Below, one piece after another: positions 58,379-64,000 of a DNA stretch of 64,000 bases. Source of the DNA: Shimia sp022448905 (lineage in GTDB: Bacteria; Pseudomonadota; Alphaproteobacteria; Rhodobacterales; Rhodobacteraceae). Each line of letters opens with the position of its first letter. Positions within the stretch are counted from its first letter, which is position 1. The DNA lies in the NCBI RefSeq assembly GCF_047126315.1, contig NZ_CP138953.1, positions 1,674,001 through 1,738,000 of the forward strand. Reading direction: 5' to 3'. The notes below the pieces were generated by a model. It was not told where the DNA came from. It saw only the letters and a program-made list of their open reading frames with translations, and searched no databases. The position numbers and the translations under genes are program-made.

Positions 58379-59164
58379 ATGACTTACGAAACCCTCACCA
58401 TCACCACCGACAAACGCGGTGTTGCCACGCTCACTCTGAACCGTCCGGAAAAGCACAATGCGATGTCCGGTGCGATGATCGTGGAGTTAAAGCAGGCTGC
58501 CGAGGCGCTGGGCGCGGATAATTCGGTGCGCGTGGTGGTGCTGACTGGGGCCGGCAAAAGCTTCTGTGCGGGCGGCGATCTGGGCTGGATGCAGGCGCAG
58601 ATGGCGGCTGATCCGGACACGCGTTTTGTAGAGGCGCGCAAGCTCGCCGAGGCGCTTCAGGCGCTCAACACCCTGCCCAAGCCCCTCATCGGTCGGTTGC
58701 AGGGCAATGCCTTTGGCGGCGGCGTTGGCATGGCCAGCGTTTGCGACGTGGCCATTGGGGTGGACAGCCTGACTATGGGGTTAACCGAAACCAAGCTGGG
58801 TTTGATCCCTGCCACTATAGGTCCTTACGTTCTGTCGCGCATGGGGGAGGCCATGGCCCGCCGTGTTTTTATGTCCGCCCGCCTGTTCAAAGCGCCGGAA
58901 GCGGTCACCTTGGGGCTCTTGGCCAAAGCGGTGCCAGCAGAGGAGCTGGACGCCGCGGTGGAGGCGGAAGTCGCGCCCTATTTGGCTTGCGCGCCACAGG
59001 CCGTGGCCCGTGCCAAGGCACTTGCCCGGACGCTGGGGCCAAGGATTGACGATGACGTGATCGACCACACCATTGGCGAGTTGGTGGCTTGTTGGGAAGG
59101 ACAAGAGGCCAAGGACGGCATTGGTGCCTTCTTTGCCAAGCAAAAGCCATCTTGGGCGTCTTGA
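58379..59164 (+). CDS. liuC: Enoyl-CoA hydratase, probable 3-methylglutaconyl-CoA hydratase
   Basis: 261-residue crotonase: GVATLTLNRPEKHNAMSGAMI, VVLTGAGKSFCAGGDLGWM (oxyanion glycine), LIGRLQGNAFGGGVGMASVCD, and TETKLGLIPATIGPYVLSRM with the second Glu/Thr positions. AAGGAGA-like GAGGAA lies upstream. Gene position after hmgL makes methylglutaconyl-CoA hydratase (LiuC) the likely function. The end is followed by a hairpin terminator. Confidence 0.9.
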   Translation: MTYETLTITTDKRGVATLTLNRPEKHNAMSGAMIVELKQAAEALGADNSVRVVVLTGAGKSFCAGGDLGWMQAQMAADPDTRFVEARKLAEALQALNTLPKPLIGRLQGNAFGGGVGMASVCDVAIGVDSLTMGLTETKLGLIPATIGPYVLSRMGEAMARRVFMSARLFKAPEAVTLGLLAKAVPAEELDAAVEAEVAPYLACAPQAVARAKALARTLGPRIDDDVIDHTIGELVACWEGQEAKDGIGAFFAKQKPSWAS

Positions 59165-59178
59165 CCTGGACGCAGGCC

Positions 59179-59206
59179 CTGTGAAGGCGTGTTTGCGCCT
59201 TCACAG
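59179..59206 (+). terminator. Terminator-like hairpin after liuC
   Basis: CTGTGAAGGCG (59179-59189) and CGCCTTCACAG (59196-59206), a perfect 11-bp stem with a 6-base loop; no strong T run follows. It lies 14 bases past the liuC stop. Confidence 0.72.
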
Positions 59207-59565
59207 CCGTTAACCTCTAAATTACCGATAGATCACGATTTTTGCGATTGGCAGCTGTTGCCAAGCCATTTGTTGTGCGCAGGCCTTTTCCCTAGTGATT
59301 TTCTAGGGTTTCGAAGGGCAGCGGAATCAAAGGGTCAATTTGTCCTGTTTCAAGTGGTGGGCCGGAAAAAATGACACCGGCTTAATGCCGCACATGGGTT
59401 TGAAGACAGGTTAAGTGACTGAATTTGTGTTAAAAACACCAATGTCACGTCTTGTTCAAAACTTGCGCTAAATATTGACCCCGCCATGGGGCAGGGGTAA
59501 ACCCCGCAAGGAGTTGATACAGCCATCTGACTGCACCGAACTGGCGTGCATGAAAGGAGCTACCT
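59207..59565 (+). promoter_or_regulatory. Promoter region of the nuo operon
   Basis: 359 bases without a gene. It contains an inverted repeat CCCTAG/CTAGGG (59290-59295 with 59303-59308) and AT-rich stretches around 59430-59475. The region must carry the promoter for the complex I operon. No sigma-70 pair could be assigned with confidence. An overlapping open frame near 59475 has no coding character. Confidence 0.5.
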
Positions 59566-59931
59566 ATGGAAGAGATGCTTCGGGAATATTTTCCCATCCT
59601 CATCTTCGCCGCCGTCGCCATCGGCCTCGGCCTTGTCTTCATCCTTGCCGCCGTTGTTTTAGCTGTACGCAACCCGGACCCGGAAAAGGTCTCGGCGTAC
59701 GAGTGTGGTTTCAACGCATTTGATGACGCGCGTATGAAATTTGACGTTCGGTTCTACCTCGTGTCGATCCTGTTCATCATCTTTGACTTGGAAATTGCCT
59801 TCCTATTCCCATGGGCCGTGGCCTTCAAGGACGTCTCGATGGTTGGTTTCTGGTCCATGATGGTGTTCCTCGCCGTGCTTACCATTGGCTTTGCCTATGA
59901 GTGGAAGAAGGGAGCTTTGGAATGGGAGTGA
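59566..59931 (+). CDS. nuoA: NADH-quinone oxidoreductase subunit A
   Basis: Membrane subunit of respiratory complex I. 121 residues with three membrane helices: YFPILIFAAVAIGLGLVFIL, FYLVSILFIIFDLEIAFLFP with the conserved Asp/Glu pair, and MMVFLAVLTIGFAYEW. The signature YECGFNAFDDARMKFDVRF lies between helices 1 and 2. AAAGGAG precedes the start at 7 bases. First gene of the nuo operon; its end overlaps nuoB. Confidence 0.97.
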   Translation: MEEMLREYFPILIFAAVAIGLGLVFILAAVVLAVRNPDPEKVSAYECGFNAFDDARMKFDVRFYLVSILFIIFDLEIAFLFPWAVAFKDVSMVGFWSMMVFLAVLTIGFAYEWKKGALEWE

Positions 59932-60455
59932 TGACAGGTGCAAACACCGCGGGTGTCGACAAAGAAGTGGTCACTCAGGCGCTGAATTCTGAGTTGCAGG
60001 ACAAAGGCTTCCTGCTGACCAACGCCGAAGACCTGATCAACTGGGGCCGCACTGGCTCTTTGCACTGGATGACCTTTGGTCTGGCCTGCTGCGCGGTTGA
60101 GATGATGCACACTTCCATGCCGCGCTATGACGCGGAGCGGTTTGGCATTGCGCCACGCGCCTCCCCGCGTCAGTCCGACGTGATGATTGTGGCTGGCACC
60201 CTGACCAACAAAATGGCACCGGCGCTGCGCAAGGTCTACGACCAGATGCCTGAGCCACGCTACGTGATCTCCATGGGCTCCTGCGCCAATGGCGGCGGCT
60301 ACTACCACTACAGCTACTCCGTTGTGCGCGGTTGTGACCGTATTGTGCCGGTCGACATCTACGTGCCAGGCTGCCCGCCCACAGCAGAAGCACTGCTCTA
60401 TGGCCTGTTGCAGCTGCAACGCAAAATTCGCCGCACGGGGACCATTGAACGATGA
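59922..60455 (+). CDS. nuoB: NADH-quinone oxidoreductase subunit B (N2 cluster)
   Basis: 177 residues carrying the terminal [4Fe-4S] cluster N2: cysteines in GLACCAVEMMHTSMPRYD, SMGSCANGGGYYHYSYSV and YVPGCPPTAEALLYGLLQLQ. ATG 59922 overlaps the end of nuoA and has GGGAG 7 bases upstream; ATG 59931, directly after the nuoA stop, is an alternative that removes three residues. The end overlaps nuoC by 4 bases. Confidence 0.97.
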   Translation: MGVMTGANTAGVDKEVVTQALNSELQDKGFLLTNAEDLINWGRTGSLHWMTFGLACCAVEMMHTSMPRYDAERFGIAPRASPRQSDVMIVAGTLTNKMAPALRKVYDQMPEPRYVISMGSCANGGGYYHYSYSVVRGCDRIVPVDIYVPGCPPTAEALLYGLLQLQRKIRRTGTIER

Positions 60456-61057
60456 CCGAAGCCCTGAAAGAACTTGGCGCCCACATCGAACTCAAGCGCC
60501 CGGATTGTGTGTTGGGCTGGGACGTGGCCTTTGACGAGCTGACCATCACCGTCACTCCGACCAATATTGCCCCGTTTGTGGAGTTTCTGCGCAACGATCC
60601 AACCTGCCGCTTCTCCACCCTCGTGGACGTAACCGCCGTGGACTACCCCGAGCGGTCCAAGCGCTTTGACGTCGTCTACCACTTCCTGAGCATGTATCAG
60701 AACCAACGCGTGCGCCTGCGCGTGTCGGTGCGCGAAGATGAAATGGTGCCCTCGATTGTGCCGGTGCACCCCTCCGCCAACTGGTTTGAGCGGGAAGTCT
60801 TTGACATGTTCGGCATCATCTTCTCCGACCACCCGGACCTACGCCGCCTGCTGACGGACTACGGTTTTCGCGGACATCCGCTGCGTAAGGATTTCCCGAC
60901 CACCGGTTACACCGAAGTGCGCTATGATGAAGTGCAAAAACGCGTGGTTTACGAGCCTGTGCAACTGACGCAGGACTACCGCCAGTTTGATTTCATGTCG
61001 CCATGGGAAGGTGCCAACTACATCCTGCCCGGTGACGAAAAAGGGGACGCGAAATGA
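60452..61057 (+). CDS. nuoC: NADH-quinone oxidoreductase subunit C
   Basis: Peripheral-arm subunit, 201 residues, fold of the 30 kDa subunit: FLRNDPTCRFSTLVDVTAVDYPER, VHPSANWFEREVFDMFGIIFSDHPDLRRLLTDYGFRGHPLRKDFP (motif ERExFDMFGIxFxxHPDLRR). Not fused to nuoD, as usual in alphaproteobacteria. Overlaps nuoB and nuoD by 4 bases each. Confidence 0.97.
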   Translation: MTEALKELGAHIELKRPDCVLGWDVAFDELTITVTPTNIAPFVEFLRNDPTCRFSTLVDVTAVDYPERSKRFDVVYHFLSMYQNQRVRLRVSVREDEMVPSIVPVHPSANWFEREVFDMFGIIFSDHPDLRRLLTDYGFRGHPLRKDFPTTGYTEVRYDEVQKRVVYEPVQLTQDYRQFDFMSPWEGANYILPGDEKGDAK

Positions 61058-62280
61058 TGGACGGCTCCAAATTTGATGACGGCAGCGTGGATGCGCTGAG
61101 CGGCGAACAGCAGATCCGCAACTTCAACATCAACTTCGGTCCTCAGCACCCTGCGGCCCACGGCGTGCTACGTCTTGTGCTCGAACTGGACGGCGAAATC
61201 GTAGAACGTTGCGATCCGCACGTTGGCCTGCTGCATCGTGGCACCGAAAAGCTGATGGAAAGCCGCACCTATCTGCAAAACCTGCCGTATCTCGACCGCC
61301 TCGACTATGTGGCGCCGATGAACCAGGAACACGCTTGGTGCTTGGCCATTGAAAAACTGACCGGCACCGAGGTGCCCCGTCGTGCGCAGCTCATTCGCGT
61401 GCTGTTCTGCGAAATCGGCCGCATTCTGAACCACCTGATGAACATCACCACACAGGCGATGGACGTTGGCGCGCTGACCCCGCCGCTGTGGGGCTTTGAA
61501 GAGCGCGAAAAGCTGATGGTGTTTTATGAACGTGCCTGTGGCGCACGTCTGCACGCCAACTACTTCCGCCCGGGCGGTGTGCACCAGGATTTGCCAGATC
61601 AACTGGTGGACGACATCGAAGAATGGGCCATTGAGTTCCCGGAAGTGATCGACGACATCGACGGGTTGCTGACCGAAAACCGCGTCTTCAAACAGCGTAA
61701 CGTCGACATTGGCGTGGTGAACGAAGACGAAGTGCTGCAGTTCGGCATGTCCGGCGTGATGGCGCGCTCGGCGGGCCTCGCATGGGACCTGCGCCGCGCC
61801 CAGCCTTATGAGTGCTACGACGAGTTTGAGTTCCAGATCCCTGTTGGCAAAAACGGCGACTGTTACGACCGCTACCTGATGCGCATGGAAGAAATGCGCC
61901 AGTCGCTGTCGATTATGCGACAGGCGATCCATAAGCTGCGCGAAGCCACCGGCGACGTGCTGTCACGGGGCAAGCTGACCCCTCCCAAACGCGGCGATAT
62001 GAAAACCTCGATGGAAAGCCTGATCCACCACTTCAAGCTTTACACCGAGGGCTTCCATGTGCCCGAAGGCGAAGTTTATGCCGCTGTAGAGGCGCCCAAA
62101 GGGGAATTTGGCGTCTACATGGTGGCCGATGGCACCAACAAGCCATATCGCGCCAAACTGCGCGCGCCGGGCTACCTGCACCTGCAGGCGATGGATCACA
62201 TCGCAACGGGCCATCAGCTCGCCGATGTGGCTGCCATCATCGGTACCATGGACATTGTGTTCGGGGAGATCGACCGGTGA
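61054..62280 (+). CDS. nuoD: NADH-quinone oxidoreductase subunit D
   Basis: The 49 kDa-type subunit that lines the quinone site with NuoB. 408 residues: NFNINFGPQHPAAHGVLRLV, DPHVGLLHRGTEKLMESRTY, DRLDYVAPMNQEHAW, and a C-terminal DIVFGEIDR typical of the family. The start ATG ATG pair at 61054 overlaps nuoC by 4 bases. The end overlaps the next small gene by 4 bases (GTGA). Confidence 0.97.
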   Translation: MMDGSKFDDGSVDALSGEQQIRNFNINFGPQHPAAHGVLRLVLELDGEIVERCDPHVGLLHRGTEKLMESRTYLQNLPYLDRLDYVAPMNQEHAWCLAIEKLTGTEVPRRAQLIRVLFCEIGRILNHLMNITTQAMDVGALTPPLWGFEEREKLMVFYERACGARLHANYFRPGGVHQDLPDQLVDDIEEWAIEFPEVIDDIDGLLTENRVFKQRNVDIGVVNEDEVLQFGMSGVMARSAGLAWDLRRAQPYECYDEFEFQIPVGKNGDCYDRYLMRMEEMRQSLSIMRQAIHKLREATGDVLSRGKLTPPKRGDMKTSMESLIHHFKLYTEGFHVPEGEVYAAVEAPKGEFGVYMVADGTNKPYRAKLRAPGYLHLQAMDHIATGHQLADVAAIIGTMDIVFGEIDR

Positions 62281-62549
62281 GAAAGCTTGCACTGACCACA
62301 GCCGTTTTGCTGGCCGCGCCCGCTTGGGCGGCGGATGAAGTGCCTGTGTCCCAAGAAATGCTCGATCTGATCATTTCGGTGGGCGAGGCCAACGACTGCT
62401 TGATCACCCGTGATCTGGCCAAAGCGGAACTGCTGCCCGCAGGCTTCACCGGACGCAGCTTTGAAAAGTCGCTGCGCTATTTGGAAAAACAAGGGCAGGG
62501 TGACATCGACTCTGGCACCTTCAAACTCAATACGGAGGCCTGCAAATAA
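62277..62549 (+). CDS. Small exported protein between nuoD and nuoE
   Basis: 90 residues from a GTG start that overlaps the nuoD stop. Typical Sec signal peptide (MRKLALTTAVLLAAPAWAAD, cleavage after Ala19 or so), then about 70 residues: VPVSQEMLDLIISVGEANDCLI, TGRSFEKSLRYLEKQGQGD and a C-terminal Cys (NTEACK), giving two cysteines (ANDC and EAC) that could form a disulfide. It overlaps nuoE (TAATG), so translation is coupled with complex I subunits. Location in the periplasm is predicted; function unknown. Confidence 0.82.
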   Translation: MRKLALTTAVLLAAPAWAADEVPVSQEMLDLIISVGEANDCLITRDLAKAELLPAGFTGRSFEKSLRYLEKQGQGDIDSGTFKLNTEACK

Positions 62550-63703
62550 TGCTGCGCCGTTTGTATCATGAACAGCCGGAAAGCTTTGCTTTCACTGACG
62601 CAAACCAGAGCTGGGCTGAGTCTCAGATCACCAAATACCCAGAAGGTCGCCAGGCCTCTGCTGTGATCCCGCTTTTGTGGCGCGCACAGGAGCAGGAAGG
62701 GTGGCTCTCTAAGCCCGCGATTGAAGCTGTCGCCGATTTGCTCGACATGGCTTATATCCGTGTGCTTGAGGTGGCGTCTTTCTACTTCATGTTCCAACTG
62801 CAACCGGTGGGTTCTGTCGCCCACATCCAGATTTGCGGCACCACGTCCTGCATGATCTGTGGTGCTGAAGATTTGGTGGCGGTCTGCAAAGAGAAAATCG
62901 CAAACAAGCCGCACGAGCTGTCTGCGGATGGCAAATTCTCTTGGGAAGAAGTTGAATGCCTTGGGGCCTGCACCAACGCGCCCATGGCCCAGATCGGCAA
63001 AGACTACTACGAGGACCTGACCGCAGACGGCTTCGCCAAGATGCTGGACGAAATGTCCGCGGGCAAAGTGCCAACGCCGGGTCCGCAAAACGGCCGTTAC
63101 GCCTCTGAACCTCTGTCTGGCCTCACCAGCCTGACCGAATACGACAGCGGCAAAACGCAGTACAACGCGTCTGCGCAGTTGGCGACGGACATCGGCGACA
63201 CCATCAAGCGCATTGATGGCACTGAAATGCCGATCCTGACGCCCTGGATCGGCAAAGACGGTGTGGTTGCCGGTCGTGCTGCCGAAGGTCAGCCACCTGA
63301 GCCCGCGCCCACGCCGAAACCCGCTGTGAAGCAGGCCGAAGAGGCAAAGAAAGCCGAGAAGCCCAAAGCGAAAAAGGCTGAGACCGCAGAGACTAAGGCC
63401 GAAAAGCCAAAGGCCAAGAAGCCTGCCGCCAAGAAAGCCCCCGCCGCAGGCGGCGCCGACGATCTGAAACAGCTGAAGGGTGTAGGACCGGCACTGGAAA
63501 AGAAGCTGCACGACAATGGCGTGACAACCTTTGCTCAAATCGCGGCTTGGAACGCTGAAGACATCGCCGACATGGACGACAAGCTGTCGTTCAAAGGCCG
63601 TATCGAACGCGACGGATGGGTTGATCAGGCCAAGCTTCTCGCCGCTGGTGAAGACACCGAGTTCTCCAAGAAAGTCGCCAAAGGCGACGTGTACAAGGAC
63701 TAA
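62549..63703 (+). CDS. nuoE: NADH-quinone oxidoreductase subunit E with long C-terminal extension
   Basis: The 24 kDa-type subunit with a [2Fe-2S] cluster. Residues 1 to about 170 are standard NuoE: HEQPESFAFTDANQSWAESQ, cluster cysteines in CGTTSCMICGAEDL and VECLGACTNAPMAQ. Usual length is about 160-240; this product has 384. A linker rich in Ala, Lys, Glu and Pro (about 245-300, EEAKKAEKPKAKKAETAETK) leads to a helix-hairpin-helix-like domain of about 75 residues (DDLKQLKGVGPALEKKL, VTTFAQIAAWNAEDIADMDD, FKGRIERDGWVDQAKLL). Start ATG shares bases with the preceding stop. Confidence 0.94.
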   Translation: MLRRLYHEQPESFAFTDANQSWAESQITKYPEGRQASAVIPLLWRAQEQEGWLSKPAIEAVADLLDMAYIRVLEVASFYFMFQLQPVGSVAHIQICGTTSCMICGAEDLVAVCKEKIANKPHELSADGKFSWEEVECLGACTNAPMAQIGKDYYEDLTADGFAKMLDEMSAGKVPTPGPQNGRYASEPLSGLTSLTEYDSGKTQYNASAQLATDIGDTIKRIDGTEMPILTPWIGKDGVVAGRAAEGQPPEPAPTPKPAVKQAEEAKKAEKPKAKKAETAETKAEKPKAKKPAAKKAPAAGGADDLKQLKGVGPALEKKLHDNGVTTFAQIAAWNAEDIADMDDKLSFKGRIERDGWVDQAKLLAAGEDTEFSKKVAKGDVYKD

Positions 63704-63706
63704 TCT

Positions 63707-63934
63707 ATGCAGGCCAACCATCAGAAACCGGACACTGCCAAGCAAAGCCGCACCGCGGCGCTTGTAATTGCGGGCACAGGACTGTTCTGGATTGCGGCCA
63801 TTTTGATCGGGGACTGGCTGGAGCTGCCGCAACGCACACGTGCCCTTCTCGATCTGATAGCCTTGGCGGGCTTTGTGTTCGCCTTTGTGCTGATTTTTAG
63901 AATTTGGCGCGCGCGTCAGGCAGATAAAGGGTAA
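63707..63934 (+). CDS. DUF5337-like small membrane protein between nuoE and nuoF
   Basis: 75 residues with two hydrophobic segments (AALVIAGTGLFWIAAILIGD and LLDLIALAGFVFAFVLIFRI) and a basic N-terminus and end. It matches DUF5337, a family found in rhodobacterial nuo operons. 3 bases after nuoE and 4 bases before nuoF. Possible accessory or assembly role; none demonstrated to my knowledge. Confidence 0.8.
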   Translation: MQANHQKPDTAKQSRTAALVIAGTGLFWIAAILIGDWLELPQRTRALLDLIALAGFVFAFVLIFRIWRARQADKG

Positions 63935-63938
63935 CGGG

Positions 63939-64000
63939 ATGCTCAAAGATCAAGACCGTATCTTTACCAACCTCTACGGCATGCATGACCGTACATTGGC
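63939..64000 (+). CDS. nuoF: NADH-quinone oxidoreductase subunit F (3' end outside window)
   Basis: Only the first 20 codons are present: MLKDQDRIFTNLYGMHDRTL, the usual NuoF beginning. NuoF carries FMN and the NADH site. Assigned by its N-terminus and place in the operon; cut by the window end. Confidence 0.9.
   Translation, partial: MLKDQDRIFTNLYGMHDRTL

Overview
The window is high-GC alphaproteobacterial DNA. It is most likely from the Roseobacter group of the Rhodobacteraceae. The basis is the tol-pal/tilS/ftsH order, a complete beta-hydroxyaspartate cycle cluster, a monomeric NADP-isocitrate dehydrogenase, a PuuD-type membrane urate oxidase, a nuo operon with small interposed genes and a NuoE with a long tail, and dispersed G-rich intergenic hairpin repeats. 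I see no phage genes, insertion sequences, CRISPR arrays or rRNA. The only RNA gene found is a tRNA-Arg(TCT).

Layout. 1-5.6 kb: end of tolB, then pal, cpoB, tilS and ftsH (cell envelope, tRNA modification, membrane proteolysis). 5.7-9.5 kb: a MOSC protein and one-carbon folate genes (fhs, a small chorismate mutase, folD). 9.6-12.6 kb (minus): bhcR-gntK-gnd. 12.7-17.2 kb: bhcABCD, which converts two glyoxylate to oxaloacetate with regeneration of aspartate. 17.2-23.5 kb: purine catabolism (purine permease behind a structured leader, guanine deaminase, TSUP transporter, HIU hydrolase, PuuD). Purine breakdown can end in glyoxylate, so the two neighbouring regions may be metabolically linked. 23.5-29.4 kb: PAS_5-like protein, tRNA-Arg, divergent glpR/glpD, monomeric icd.

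29.5-31.2 kb is the least familiar stretch: small membrane and HTH proteins and three tandem, diverged copies of a 41-46 residue single-helix membrane protein. 31.2-36.3 kb: an Lrp/AsnC regulator interrupted by one in-frame amber codon, divergent from a catabolic operon of unknown substrate (hotdog thioesterase, PLP lyase, M24 peptidase-fold hydrolase, Asp/Glu racemase-fold enzyme, beta-hydroxyacid dehydrogenase). 36.4-40.5 kb: an unknown protein, xerC, a DUF484 protein, an acyl-CoA ligase. 40.9-41.5 kb: a Hint-domain protein without the usual nucleophile.

41.6-48.9 kb (minus): a beta-oxidation operon (MerR regulator, acyl-CoA dehydrogenase, small protein, GST, thiolase, FadJ-type protein) plus a second MerR gene. 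49.0-51.2 kb: two hotdog thioesterases and a MATE transporter. 51.4-59.2 kb: the leucine/isovalerate (liu) pathway (ivd, LprI-like protein, mccB, mccA, GST, HMG-CoA lyase, methylglutaconyl-CoA hydratase) behind a perfect palindrome. 59.6-64 kb: start of the respiratory complex I operon, nuoA-B-C-D-(small exported protein)-E-(DUF5337)-F, running off the end.

All calls come from reading translations, motifs and context. No database search was run, so family names are recognition and subfamily assignments are inference.
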